From the NCBI GenBank assembly GCA_019359355.1, contig JAHHHM010000005.1, positions 1 to 64,000 on the forward strand: a stretch of DNA of 64,000 nucleotides, given 5' to 3'. Positions within the stretch are counted from its first letter, which is position 1. The number at the start of each line of letters is the position of its first letter. The position numbers and the translations under genes were made by a program. The notes beneath the pieces are model-generated. The model did no database searches, was not told the DNA's origin, and was given only the letters and a program-made list of their open reading frames with translations. This DNA comes from Microcoleus vaginatus WJT46-NPBG5 (GTDB lineage Bacteria > Cyanobacteriota > Cyanobacteriia > Cyanobacteriales > Oscillatoriaceae). Shown here piece after piece: positions 9,201-17,475 of the stretch.

Positions 9201-10746
9201 GCTATACACTTCAGCCACGGCCTATGGGTGCCTCAGAGTCCCCTTTAAAGATTCTGCTTTGTTCGACGGTCGAGAAATGATGAGTGTGCGGGCGTTAAAT
9301 ATTGATTTAGATCTGCTACGTGACGCTCAAATTGGCTCTCAAGATACTTGGCTACCGGACAAAGGGTTGGTGTATGCTTTCCGCGAAGATGCTGTCAGAG
9401 AAGATGCCATTGTCAGACCTAGCTTGGGTGCGTGGGGAGACACTACTACAGGGTATCGAAAGGCATGGAATGATAGTAAAGGCGACCCAACTGAAGGATC
9501 GCTCATGGATGTGTTCGGTAATGGCCTTGCTGCTGGAGCCAACCCCGCTGACCCTCCAGTGTGTTTTATCAATCCGAGTGACCCTAAACTCGATCCGAAC
9601 AACCCTAACTATGATCTCAAATATGACCCTTGTACAGCGCCTCCCAGCGCTCTTGATCGAGGTCTGAGTCCTAAGTCGGTTGATTATTATGCGGACCCAG
9701 ATCGTCGTCCCTATGGCTTCCGTTTGAAAAATGGGAAAGACTTAACACGGTCCAATACATTGCCGGCAAAAAATAATCTGGATGCCCCTAATCGGAATGG
9801 AATGTCGTTTATTTCCGATAATCCAGTTTATATCCAAGGCAATTTCAACTTGCACAGTAGTAATGGAAATACTACAAACCTCTCGGAATTTAATGGTACA
9901 AATCGCAATACCAATTTTGCTCAAGTCAATTCAGATCATTGGCGTCCATCAGAAATCATTACCGATGCAGTGAATATCCTTTCCAGTAATTTCTGTGACG
10001 GCACCATCGATAGCGGAATTGTAAACCCCAATGATAAAGGCGTCTGTCCGAACGCCAATCAGCGCTCGTCCTACCAAAACAGTCATATGTGGGCAACAAA
10101 TCCTGCTGCGACAGCTAAGTGGGAGTGTGAAAATCCTGATCCTGATGCGGCAAGGCCAACAACAGCGGGATATACCAGTAGCTGTATAGGGCCTATCAAG
10201 GTATCTCGTAATGGAGAAGTCAAACTGTTTGGAACCCCGTCATCAACCGTATACACGTCGTATAGGAAGTTTGAGGATAAGAGACAATTAACTGAGGCAG
10301 TGGAGACAACAGTTAATGGAATCATGGTTAGCGGCATAGTGCCTTCCCGACAAAATCAAGGGAATGGCGGTTTCCAGAATTTCCCGCGCTTGAATGAGTA
10401 TTGGGGTGGAACCAATCTAAACCTATCTGGCTCCATGATTCAGCTTAACTTTAGCAACTACGCAACAGCGCCTTATGACCAAGATGCTTGGGAACCCAGC
10501 CTGCGTCCAGGAACCAATGAACGTATTAACTACTACATTCAAAGTACAACAAAACCTCTCAAGGCTCCAACTCGGAAGTGGGGATATGACGTAGGGTTAC
10601 AGTTTCAATCAGCAGGCCCAGTAGCTAAACGGATGGTGACACCGGCAAGCGAGCGTAGTGAATTTTACCGCGAACCGCCGGCAGACGATCCCTACATTTG
10701 CAAGCTACGCAAAGTAATCAACCCAAGTCTAAATTGCGGAGGCTAG
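6277..10746 (+). CDS. hpsA: Hormogonium polysaccharide biosynthesis protein HpsA
   Basis: A protein of 1489 residues. In Nostoc punctiforme the hps locus is needed for hormogonium polysaccharide secretion and gliding. The N-terminus is basic, then a type-IV-pilin-like segment: RQAGFVLPTIAFMLMVLALVVG with a G/F junction at residues 48/49 and a long hydrophobic helix. It lacks the Glu expected five residues after cleavage (here Thr). The remainder is a large, mostly polar, extracellular-type domain rich in Asn, Thr and Pro with scattered Cys. The start at 6277 (MAKHKF) has GAGG a few bases upstream and removes an unlikely 30-residue extension. It is followed 2 bases later by hpsB. The name rests on length, the pilin-like start and the gene order with pseudopilins. 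Confidence 0.82.
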   Translation: MAKHKFNTTFARLLREIVKLFKTLTGQFMRWFLRTFLVGSRRGQRQAGFVLPTIAFMLMVLALVVGALMFRTFNRTNQVISERQQQAIVNAATPAIDRAKSKLEYLFTKGELPAGVPNEEEIENLLLDDNRYTFPGEERIPLDLGNGPATANAWKFETDTNGDGKVDATTIYTIASRAERTVGGTIQTINPGNTASSANYLKSDTDKAKYLLTRNGPLAAQSTSTDPECQVAGANSLPGWFDVGSAQVFKAFQVYAVTVPNASAQSQIKTLQYQQDRAFERGNKWGAWFRYDWELYPGDGLKWNGAVHTEGTLFIASGNQTAPVESELISQPASCFYKPDANSSITAGNEFVRGRIRDNNFNTGSQNLNIYLYEGGPVNLKDPGTGDSKQDFVAPGSSLPIDISSDPLTLLTRNIATPRTLAANDGGDQNAWRREEEIETNELLKDLAERIKVGERTCPPYVDDTYRADNRFGPKVSNGKEVWNEKTERCESKPTGKLGTVITAADESATGLKLIQEEPPETEPDNMGLDGYWERRARNEGLRIIVGQRLELGNTFGWVDATEPLYPPENGAAGVNPGLGNDRRNEGRQYRTLRDNLAAVQTTAIYHHTNQDGYFPTAYVATTVHPGTINTLTNSSTVKKPVANFAIATPNPFTGNQFGNDSDELIIDFFTGLGTNGLEFNTYDAANFATKLGTNQPLGKALRNLAYFAGDPEGAFLPVQETAGSQIHPDPKLTMWGNFSNLRDTLKRLDAGTSYASLSIADKSNIHTAAGTLGMLAYNISYLEKSSIPPADVTALGAALVAASPTVSAPPTPDKLIAKLQATPGKEKEAEQARILHLKEQIARDRTDGFKTTGGTYSCTLPSALAPHLCAKPQTPKFPSLYYLFPKTDHAHSAGGPSIYVDDAYIKAVNGTAPIYKVVEPTDPGIVLKPRTPAGATAWKLPSPAAEASSSCDTDAKLNFNVGSGPAFESKNYIRLYTSATAYGCLRVPFKDSALFDGREMMSVRALNIDLDLLRDAQIGSQDTWLPDKGLVYAFREDAVREDAIVRPSLGAWGDTTTGYRKAWNDSKGDPTEGSLMDVFGNGLAAGANPADPPVCFINPSDPKLDPNNPNYDLKYDPCTAPPSALDRGLSPKSVDYYADPDRRPYGFRLKNGKDLTRSNTLPAKNNLDAPNRNGMSFISDNPVYIQGNFNLHSSNGNTTNLSEFNGTNRNTNFAQVNSDHWRPSEIITDAVNILSSNFCDGTIDSGIVNPNDKGVCPNANQRSSYQNSHMWATNPAATAKWECENPDPDAARPTTAGYTSSCIGPIKVSRNGEVKLFGTPSSTVYTSYRKFEDKRQLTEAVETTVNGIMVSGIVPSRQNQGNGGFQNFPRLNEYWGGTNLNLSGSMIQLNFSNYATAPYDQDAWEPSLRPGTNERINYYIQSTTKPLKAPTRKWGYDVGLQFQSAGPVAKRMVTPASERSEFYREPPADDPYICKLRKVINPSLNCGG

Positions 10747-10748
10747 AG

Positions 10749-11504
10749 ATGCAACGACCTAAGCGGAAACGGACTGAACAAGGTCTCACAATGATGGAGG
10801 TGCTTGTAGGACTAGCGGTGATCATCATCATTATCAGTGTGATTACACCACCGTTAGTCATGTCCACTGCCATTCGCGTTCGCAATTACCGAACCCAGCA
10901 AGCCATGAAATTGGCTCAGGGCGAAATTGATCGGGTGCGGCTTTTAGTAGAAAGGGGAGACTTAACGAGAGATGAATTGATTAAGCAACTGCCTCCTTAC
11001 ATGAAAGGCGTTAGTTCTTTTGATGTAGACTCTGTTCAACCCCCTACCTCAACTACGCCGGCTCAAAACTGTCCTCTTAGCGAGGTTAGTGGTACTACTG
11101 ATGTAACAACCTGGTGCAGCGTAGATCTTGATGGTGATACAAAATGGGATATGGGCATCCAATCATTTCGCACCTTGCCGCCGCCGGAGGTAGTAGCCGT
11201 AACTAAAACTTCTGCTAGTGATACTATCGGGCAACAAGTTGCTTTCGGGATGGGGGTAAGAGTTTATACGCGAGAAGCTTTGTTATCAGGGAAGCCAGCT
11301 TCAGTAGTAAACCCAAAAGCGGTTTCTATGAATTTTTCCTCCGGCCAAAGCCTGAGTCATCCTCTTGCTTATATTAAAACAGCGATTGTCAGGAGTGACT
11401 TGAGCATCTCTTCCTACAGTTACTGTCAGTTGATTAAGAGAAACCCCTCGTTAGTAGGTTCAACTGCAGCAGGCAAATCCTCGACAGCAACTTGCTCAAA
11501 TTAA
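10749..11504 (+). CDS. hpsB: Hps locus pseudopilin HpsB
   Basis: A 251-residue prepilin-like protein. QGLTMMEVLVGLAVIIIIIS has the class III leader junction G12/L13 with Glu at +5 and a hydrophobic helix, so it should be cut by the prepilin peptidase PilD and inserted in the inner membrane. The rest is a polar pseudopilin head. It starts 2 bases after the hpsA stop, with GGAGG overlapping the hpsA stop region (10738-10744), so translation is probably coupled. It corresponds by position to hpsB. Pseudopilins of this locus are thought to act with the type IV pilus or a type II-like machine in polysaccharide export. Confidence 0.75.
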   Translation: MQRPKRKRTEQGLTMMEVLVGLAVIIIIISVITPPLVMSTAIRVRNYRTQQAMKLAQGEIDRVRLLVERGDLTRDELIKQLPPYMKGVSSFDVDSVQPPTSTTPAQNCPLSEVSGTTDVTTWCSVDLDGDTKWDMGIQSFRTLPPPEVVAVTKTSASDTIGQQVAFGMGVRVYTREALLSGKPASVVNPKAVSMNFSSGQSLSHPLAYIKTAIVRSDLSISSYSYCQLIKRNPSLVGSTAAGKSSTATCSN

Positions 11505-11558
11505 TCAAAAGGTCGATATTCACTCAACTTTTCCCCGCACTTTTAGCTGCTACAGGCA

Positions 11559-12644
11559 ATGTATAGGAAAAATATTTTATCTAAGATTTTGAAAATAGGC
11601 AAGCCCCAGAAAAGCCAGCCGCAAACCGCAGGGTTTACCTTACTAGAACTGTTGGCAGTCCTCTCGGTAGGGAGCATACTAATCACCGGCTTGCTGTTTT
11701 TTGTGGTGCAACTTCTACAAGTTGATAAAAAGGAATTTGCCCAAACAGAAACCCAGCGAGAAATGGCTCAAGCCATGAATTACATTGCCGATGACCTGAA
11801 AGAGGCGGTGTATGTTTATGACGGAGAATGCTTAACAACAGGAAATGATACTTGTCCGGGTTTAGTTAATGCTTTTAATGGTATGACAAATACTGCGGAC
11901 GTGAAGCCGGTTCTGGCATTTTGGAAACTTGAAGAAGTCCCTTATGGGACACCTACAAGCGCTGCAGAGAATTTACCGGAGACTTGCACAACACAAGATT
12001 GTAACAACCTCAAGCTATACCGCAACACCTATACTTTGGTTGTTTACTTTTTAAGAAAAGATGCTCCTTCCGGAAGTAATTGGCAAGGCCCAGCTCGTAT
12101 TACGCGCTTTAAACTCCGTAAATATAACGCAGAGCAACTGTCTACTCTAACGCTACAAGATCCTAATTATGTGGCTCCAGGAAGCCCTACAGCTGATGAA
12201 AAAGATGTGATCAGCTTTGCGAGCTGGCCTTGTCCTTCAAAGACACCAACCTGCGCCCCAACAAAACTAAGTTTTAATGCTAACTATGAGGATGTATTAG
12301 TAGACTTGGTAGATCATAATCCACTGCCAACCTTTGCCAATGAACAACCCTGTCCTGCCGGCTACAAAGCAACACCTCCAGATATTGTAATTCCTGCCGG
12401 TACGGGTACAGACCGTAATACTGCCAGCAATAGTAGCTTTTATGCGTGTGTAAGACCTTGGGCGCAGGGCTTAGCTCAGGATGTTATTGTCTCTTTGCGC
12501 GGTAACGGTTTGAAACGAGCAGATGTAAAAGACGGTCGAGATCCAAGCAAGCCAAACGATTTGCCTGTCACTTACTTACCTAGTGTACAAACTCAGGTTC
12601 AAGCTCGCGGTGCATTTCAAAGAAAGCCTGGTGAACTCAAGTGA
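11559..12644 (+). CDS. hpsC: Hps locus pseudopilin HpsC (PilW/GspJ-like)
   Basis: A 361-residue prepilin-like protein with TAGFTLLELLAVLSVGSIL: cleavage G25/F26, Glu at +5, then a hydrophobic helix continuing to about residue 50. The section after the helix (QREMAQAMNYIADDLKEAVYVYDG) is typical of PilW/GspJ-type minor pseudopilins. The head contains several Cys pairs and an Asp/Asn-rich surface. The gene lies 54 bases after hpsB and overlaps the next pseudopilin by four bases (GTGA), which indicates one transcript with coupled translation. Confidence 0.75.
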   Translation: MYRKNILSKILKIGKPQKSQPQTAGFTLLELLAVLSVGSILITGLLFFVVQLLQVDKKEFAQTETQREMAQAMNYIADDLKEAVYVYDGECLTTGNDTCPGLVNAFNGMTNTADVKPVLAFWKLEEVPYGTPTSAAENLPETCTTQDCNNLKLYRNTYTLVVYFLRKDAPSGSNWQGPARITRFKLRKYNAEQLSTLTLQDPNYVAPGSPTADEKDVISFASWPCPSKTPTCAPTKLSFNANYEDVLVDLVDHNPLPTFANEQPCPAGYKATPPDIVIPAGTGTDRNTASNSSFYACVRPWAQGLAQDVIVSLRGNGLKRADVKDGRDPSKPNDLPVTYLPSVQTQVQARGAFQRKPGELK

Positions 12645-13225
12645 AAACAACAATGAGAGAAGCTACTGCTCTATTGAAAGAACGCAAATGCCGGCAACCA
12701 AGGTTACATAGCTCAACCGCCGGCTTCACTTTGGTAGAATTATTAGCTGTGGTAATTATGGCTGGGATACTGGCAGCAATAATGGCTCCCGGATACTTGG
12801 GATGGCTCAGCCGGACACGAGTTAATACTGCTCAAAATACAGTTGTACAGGCGATTCGTGAAGCTCAAACCAAAGCCCAACAAAACCAACTAACTTGGCA
12901 AGTTAGCTTCCGCCAAAGTGAAAGTATTGACAAAGTTCAGTGGGCAACTCATGCGGTAACTGCCACTTTAAAGGATTCTGATTGGCAGACTATCAATGAA
13001 CCGGATATCGAAGTAGTTCCTCCCACAACCCTAGCGGCTGTCGGGGCAGAGGAATGGTACGTGCAATTCGATCCGAAAGGTCAGGTTAAGGGTGAATTAG
13101 GAAGAATCACATTAGGAACAATCGTAAGAGTTCCTGAAAAAAGAATTAGCAACAAGCGCTGTGTCATTCTTTCGACTCTTTTAGGATCAATTCAAACTGC
13201 CAGTAACAAAGATTGTGAGAAATAA
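12641..13225 (+). CDS. GspH/FimT-like pseudopilin of the hps locus, copy 1
   Basis: A 194-residue pseudopilin starting at a GTG that overlaps the hpsC stop (GTGA). The leader junction is G28/F29 in TAGFTLVELLAVVIMAGILA, with Glu at +5. After the helix the segment PGYLGWLSRTRVNTAQNTVV and IREAQTKAQQNQLTWQVSF is GspH/FimT-like. The last part, KRCVILSTLLGSIQTASN, is shared with the next gene, so the two are paralogues. By order this could be the hpsD position. An intrinsic terminator follows 32 bases after the stop. Confidence 0.72.
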   Translation: MKTTMREATALLKERKCRQPRLHSSTAGFTLVELLAVVIMAGILAAIMAPGYLGWLSRTRVNTAQNTVVQAIREAQTKAQQNQLTWQVSFRQSESIDKVQWATHAVTATLKDSDWQTINEPDIEVVPPTTLAAVGAEEWYVQFDPKGQVKGELGRITLGTIVRVPEKRISNKRCVILSTLLGSIQTASNKDCEK

Positions 13226-13256
13226 TAACTATTAGCTGGTGAGATTTTAAACAAAT

Positions 13257-13282
13257 AAATGGCGTCAATCGACGCCATTTTT
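13257..13282 (+). terminator. Rho-independent terminator after hpsA-hpsB-hpsC-pseudopilin
   Basis: A perfect 10-base inverted repeat, AAATGGCGTC (13257-13266) and GACGCCATTT (13271-13280), with a 4-base loop AATC and followed by TT. It ends the hps transcript and separates it from the second GspH-like pseudopilin, which must then have its own promoter or depend on read-through. Confidence 0.8.
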
Positions 13283-13389
13283 ATACTGGCATCATCAACG
13301 TATTTTCCCTCTGCGTTTATCTCAATGCCGGCTTCGCTTGAGTAAGAAAAAGCTAAATACAAAAACACATCTACTTTGCATTTTCAAGG

Positions 13390-13968
13390 GTGCGTCCGTT
13401 GAGCCGTATTTCTAAACAAAATAAATCACAGCCACAGTTGAATCGTTTAACTGCCGGCTACACAGTGCTAGAGTTATTAACAGTCATCGTGATGGTTGGT
13501 GTACTCGGAGTGATGGCCGGCGCCGGCTTTTTAGGCTGGTTAGAGCGTTTGCGAGTTAACGCTGCCCAAAGTGCCGCCTTAAACGCTATACACGAAGCCC
13601 AGATCCGCGCCACTCAGCAGAAACTCATCTGGCAAGCCAGTTTTCAGGAAATGCAAATTAATGGAAAATATTACGTTCAGTGGGCGGTTCACCCAAAGCC
13701 GCCTGCGGGCCAAATTGTGCCGGCGGATATTAAGTGGCAAACGATTGAATATCCAGGCGTTAAAGTCGATACAGCCAACACTACTTTATATAGCAAGCCG
13801 AACTCAAGCGGTCAGTGGCGGGTTCAATTTAACTACAAAGGCCATACCCACGGACGGCTAGGAAAAATTACCTTAACCTCTCAAAATAATAGTAGAGTTA
13901 AGCGATGCGTCATCGTTTCCACTCTCTTAGGTTACGTCCGCAGCACCAGCGATAAGCGGTGTCAGTAG
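13390..13968 (+). CDS. GspH/FimT-like pseudopilin of the hps locus, copy 2
   Basis: A 192-residue pseudopilin with TAGYTVLELLTVIVMVGVLG (junction G23/Y24, Glu at +5). It parallels copy 1 throughout: GFLGWLERLRVNAAQSAALN, then AIHEAQIRATQQKLIWQASF, VQWAVHPK and KRCVIVSTLLGYVRSTSDKRC. The start is given as GTG at 13390; a TTG at 13399 is an alternative, and the Shine-Dalgarno-like AAGGG overlaps the GTG, so the start is uncertain. It lies beyond the terminator at 13257-13282, 165 bases after copy 1, and 68 bases before tatA. Confidence 0.7.
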   Translation: MRPLSRISKQNKSQPQLNRLTAGYTVLELLTVIVMVGVLGVMAGAGFLGWLERLRVNAAQSAALNAIHEAQIRATQQKLIWQASFQEMQINGKYYVQWAVHPKPPAGQIVPADIKWQTIEYPGVKVDTANTTLYSKPNSSGQWRVQFNYKGHTHGRLGKITLTSQNNSRVKRCVIVSTLLGYVRSTSDKRCQ

Positions 13969-14036
13969 GGGGAATGCACAGATGCTGATGATTGAAAGCA
14001 AAGGATAATAATACAACAATAAGCTAGGAGATTAAT

Positions 14037-14216
14037 ATGTTTGGTTTAGGATTGCCAGAAATGGGCATTATTGCCTTAGCCGCTCTTCTCATTTTCGGCC
14101 CGAAAAAAATCCCAGAATTGGGTAGAACCCTCGGTAAAACTTTGCGTGGGTTTAAAGATGAATTGCAATCTCCTGAAGAAGAAGTAGAGGAGAAGGAACA
14201 AAAGCCTGAGAATTAG
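14037..14216 (+). CDS. tatA: Twin-arginine translocase subunit TatA/E
   Basis: A short gene of 59 codons. The product starts MFGLGLPEMGIIALAALLIF, then GPKKIPELGRTLGKTLRGFK and an acidic tail (SPEEEVEEKEQKPEN). This is the classic TatA layout: a short N-terminal membrane helix, the FGPKK(I/L)PELGR hinge, an amphipathic helix and a charged C-terminus. TatA multimers form the pore for export of folded proteins. AGGAG at 14026-14030 gives well-spaced translation initiation. No tatC is nearby. It follows the hps pseudopilins on the same strand, perhaps by chance. Confidence 0.93.
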   Translation: MFGLGLPEMGIIALAALLIFGPKKIPELGRTLGKTLRGFKDELQSPEEEVEEKEQKPEN

Positions 14217-14431
14217 CTGAGAATTTAACAAGCCGGCTCCTTACGAAAGAGAATGAAGTCGCGTTTAAACAGAGCCGGTTCATAAGTTTATTTTAATCAA
14301 TTGGATTAAAATCACTACAGCAAAATAAGCCTGGGTTTTAAGCCCAGACTTATAGCAAAATTCCTCTAAAGAGGACAGTTGATTTTAATTGGGCCGGCAC
14401 CCAGCCGGCCCTAGCTTTGTGACGAATTGAG
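14217..14431. other. Convergent spacer tatA/cphA with several hairpins
   Basis: Three inverted repeats lie between the convergent tatA and cphA. TTTTAATC/GATTAAAA is at 14291-14298 and 14304-14311. AAGCCTGGG/CCCAGACTT is at 14327-14335 and 14343-14351 with one mismatch. GGGCCGGC/GCCGGCCC is at 14391-14398 and 14404-14411. The last has an 8-base perfect GC stem and a 5-base loop but no strong T run, so it is at best a partial terminator. The sequences suggest mutual transcription termination. Confidence 0.55.
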
Positions 14432-17131
14432 TCACATCGGCCTGATCCCAGAAGAAGCTAACCCATCCGCATCGCCCAGAATTCCAGAAGCAGCCGGCGA
14501 GACGCCATTGCCAGAAATCGGGCGACGCGCTTCAATTAAGCGAATCGCACGGGTCACACTTTCCGGTAAAATCACCACCAAACTGCCATTCGTGGCCCGA
14601 TCCAGCGCCGTCTGAATTGCCTCCGTCTCATCCAGAATCGACTCATACCGGCAATCCGGTTTTGCCTTGACAATCCCCTCACAAATCAACCGCGAAGCAT
14701 CTCCACGCGGACGACCCCGAGTATCATCATCTTCTTTAACCACAATTCGGTCAAAGATTTCTGCCGATAGTCTCCCAAGGGCCACGAAATCCTCATCCCG
14801 GCGGTCTCCCGGCCCTCCCACAACGCCAATTCGCTCACCCGGCCAATTGCGGACAAAACCGCCCAACGCCTCATAGCTTGCCGCATTGTGAGCGTAATCC
14901 ACCAGGGCGTGAAAACTGCTTAAATTAAACAAATTCATCCGTCCCGGCGTTTGATTCACCGAGGCTTGGAACGTCGCCAGCGCCTTGCGAATGCAATCAA
15001 TCGTTACCCCCTGAGCGTAAGCTGCCAGACAAGCGGCCAGGGCATTGGCGATCTGGAACGGAGCCATTCCCTTCAAGGTCAAAGGCACATTCACCGCCTG
15101 CTCAATTCGCAGCGTCCAGTCGCCCTTAAGAATCGATAGATAGCCATTCTCATAAACCGCCGCCAAACCACCCTTGCCGGTATGCTCACGCAACAGGGGG
15201 TTGTCTGGGTTCATCGAGAAATAAGCAACCGTTGCCTTTACCCGTTTCGCTATCGCCGCCACCAGCGGATCATCCGCATTCAGCACCGCATAACCGGCCG
15301 GCATCACCGACTCAGCCACCACACTCTTGACATGAGCCATTTGCTCAATCGTGTTAATATCCCCAAGTCCCAAATGGTCAGCCGAGACATTTAACACCAC
15401 ACCGACATCACAGCTATCAAAAGCCAAACCAGAACGGAGAATCCCGCCCCGCGCTGTTTCTAGCACTGCTACTTCAACGGTGGGATCTTGCAAAATCAGA
15501 TTGGCACTTTGAGGGCCGGTGTTGTCGCCTTTTTCCACCAGGTATTCCCCGATGTAGGTGCCGTCCGTCGTCGTGTAGCCTACCGTCACACCCGTCTGCT
15601 TGTAGATATGAGCCAGCAGGCGCGTGGTTGTGGTTTTGCCATTCGTGCCGGTGACCGCCAAAATTGGCACACGGCAAGGCGTACCGGGAGGAAACAGCAT
15701 ATCCAAAACCGGCGCAGCCACATTCCGAGGCAAACCCTGGCTGGGGCAAACGTGCATTCGGAAACCTGGAGCGGCATTCACCTCAACAATCACCCCATTG
15801 GTGTCTCGCAAAGGCCGAGAAATGTCGGACGTGACCACATCCATGCCGGCAATGTCAAGTCCAATAATTTTGGCCACCCGTTGGGCAATCCAAATATTTT
15901 CTGGGTGAATTTCATCCGTGCGATCAATCGCAATGCCGCCGGTGCTCAGGTTGGCTGTTGCCCGTAAATAACAAATCTCCCCAGGGGGCAGCACCGTATC
16001 GAGATTGTAGCCTTTCTGATCTAACAGCTTCGTGCTATTGCGATCCACCACAATTTTTGTCAGAACGTTATCGTGGCCATCGCCCCGATTTGGGTCGCGA
16101 TTGGTTTCCTCAATCAGTTCCGCAATGGTAGACTTTCCATTTCCCACGACATGAGCCGGCACTCGTTCAGCCACCGCCACCACCTTGCCATTCACCACCA
16201 GCACCCGGTGGTCACGGCCTGTATAGTAGCGCTCAACGATTACAGAACGGGTTTTAGAAGCCGCACTCGCCACATCATAGGCTTCTATCGCGTGTTCCCG
16301 GTCGTTGATATCAATCGTAATGCCGCGTCCGTGGTTGCCATCGAGAGGTTTGAGTACGATGGGGAAGCCACCGACCTCCTCAATTGCTTCATCCAGCTCA
16401 TCTAAATAATAGATAACCGTTCCCCTCGGCACCGGCACGCCGGCTGAGCGCAGCAGCGTTTTTGTTCCTTCTTTGTCACAAGCCAATTCCACGCCTAGAA
16501 TGCTGCTAAAATCGGTCAGCGTTGCCTGAGCGCGTTTGCCGTAAATCCCGTAACCGAGCTGGATCATCGAGCGGGCCGGCAATGGCATCCAGGGAATACC
16601 CCGAAGTTCTGCTTCTTTAACAATCGTTTCCGTACTTGGGCCTAAAGCCGCTTCAGCCCACAGTTCTTTTAAATCTTGAATATCTTGCTCGACTTCTGCT
16701 GGAGAGTAGATGCCGGTGTCGGCAATACTCTGACACAGACGGACTGCCGCCCGTGCCGCATAGCGACCGGCTTGCTCATCGAGGTACTCAAACACGACCT
16801 GATACACACCAGGCGTGCCGGTTTCACGAGTGCGGCCAAAGCCACTTGGCATTCCCGCCAACTCTTGAAGTTCTAGGGCAACGTGTTCCACCACATGACC
16901 CATCATCGTGCCTTCTTGGACACGCTGAAGAAATCCCCCACGACATCCGGGCGAACAGAAATGCTCTATTAAACTCGGTAGCGCTTCAGTCAGTCCCTTA
17001 TAAAAGCCGGGAATTTCACTTGTAGGCTTCTCAGCCAGGTCTTCTAAATCAAGACGCATAACAATAAGTTTTTGGCGTCTGATACTCCAGTAGTTTGGAC
17101 CCCGTAATGTCTGAATTTTAAGTATTCTCAT
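14432..17131 (-). CDS. cphA: Cyanophycin synthetase
   Basis: Polymerises cyanophycin (multi-L-arginyl-poly-L-aspartate), the nitrogen and carbon storage granule, using ATP and no ribosome. The length is 899 residues. The N-terminal domain begins MRILKIQTLRGPNYWSIRR. The ATP-grasp domain (about 215-480) contains PIVLKPLDGNHGRG, and the Mur-ligase-like domain has the P-loop VTGTNGKTTTTR at about 490-501. These are the two ATP sites for Asp and Arg addition. The extreme C-terminus (SGNGVSPAASGILGDADGL) is a low-complexity tail. It lies downstream of cphB on the same strand, the common cyanobacterial order, separated by 345 bases. Confidence 0.97.
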   Translation of the reverse strand: MRILKIQTLRGPNYWSIRRQKLIVMRLDLEDLAEKPTSEIPGFYKGLTEALPSLIEHFCSPGCRGGFLQRVQEGTMMGHVVEHVALELQELAGMPSGFGRTRETGTPGVYQVVFEYLDEQAGRYAARAAVRLCQSIADTGIYSPAEVEQDIQDLKELWAEAALGPSTETIVKEAELRGIPWMPLPARSMIQLGYGIYGKRAQATLTDFSSILGVELACDKEGTKTLLRSAGVPVPRGTVIYYLDELDEAIEEVGGFPIVLKPLDGNHGRGITIDINDREHAIEAYDVASAASKTRSVIVERYYTGRDHRVLVVNGKVVAVAERVPAHVVGNGKSTIAELIEETNRDPNRGDGHDNVLTKIVVDRNSTKLLDQKGYNLDTVLPPGEICYLRATANLSTGGIAIDRTDEIHPENIWIAQRVAKIIGLDIAGMDVVTSDISRPLRDTNGVIVEVNAAPGFRMHVCPSQGLPRNVAAPVLDMLFPPGTPCRVPILAVTGTNGKTTTTRLLAHIYKQTGVTVGYTTTDGTYIGEYLVEKGDNTGPQSANLILQDPTVEVAVLETARGGILRSGLAFDSCDVGVVLNVSADHLGLGDINTIEQMAHVKSVVAESVMPAGYAVLNADDPLVAAIAKRVKATVAYFSMNPDNPLLREHTGKGGLAAVYENGYLSILKGDWTLRIEQAVNVPLTLKGMAPFQIANALAACLAAYAQGVTIDCIRKALATFQASVNQTPGRMNLFNLSSFHALVDYAHNAASYEALGGFVRNWPGERIGVVGGPGDRRDEDFVALGRLSAEIFDRIVVKEDDDTRGRPRGDASRLICEGIVKAKPDCRYESILDETEAIQTALDRATNGSLVVILPESVTRAIRLIEARRPISGNGVSPAASGILGDADGLASSGIRPM

Positions 17132-17475
17132 ATCCGTGTCCGAAGGTGATGCGCGAATCTTGGCAGCAAAGGGGGCAACTAATCTAGTTTCAGGCTTGCC
17201 GGTCCCTGCAAACTGTTCATTGTGAACATTTCTTGCTTGCTACTTGCTTTATTCCTCAAGATACCACCCTGCTCAAGAGTTAGGCGTTTCAAGGTGGACT
17301 TTAATTTAGGGAGTGTTGGGAGGGAGTGCTGAGTCCTGAGTAGAAGAGTGGTGGAGTGGGAGAGAGGCAAACAAAGAAGAAACAAGTGAAGAGAGAAGTA
17401 GAAATTTGCTTCTACTCACTCTCATGATCTTTATTTGCTGAGGCTGTATTTGCTTAGGCCGATGTGCCTAAGCAC
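17132..17475. other. cphB-cphA intergenic region
   Basis: 344 bases without a gene between cphB and cphA on the minus strand. It should hold the cphA leader or a cphA promoter. The part 17305-17385 is a purine-rich simple sequence (GGGAGTG, GTGGAGTGGGAGAG). The hairpin at 17451-17474 is listed separately. Confidence 0.5.
17451..17474 (-). terminator. Hairpin directly after the cphB stop codon
   Basis: A perfect 9-base inverted repeat TGCTTAGGC (17451-17459) and GCCTAAGCA (17466-17474) with a 6-base loop sits immediately 3' of the cphB stop on the minus strand. No T run follows, so it could be a weak terminator, an mRNA 3'-end stabiliser or a processing site that makes cphB and cphA expression differ. 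Confidence 0.5.
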
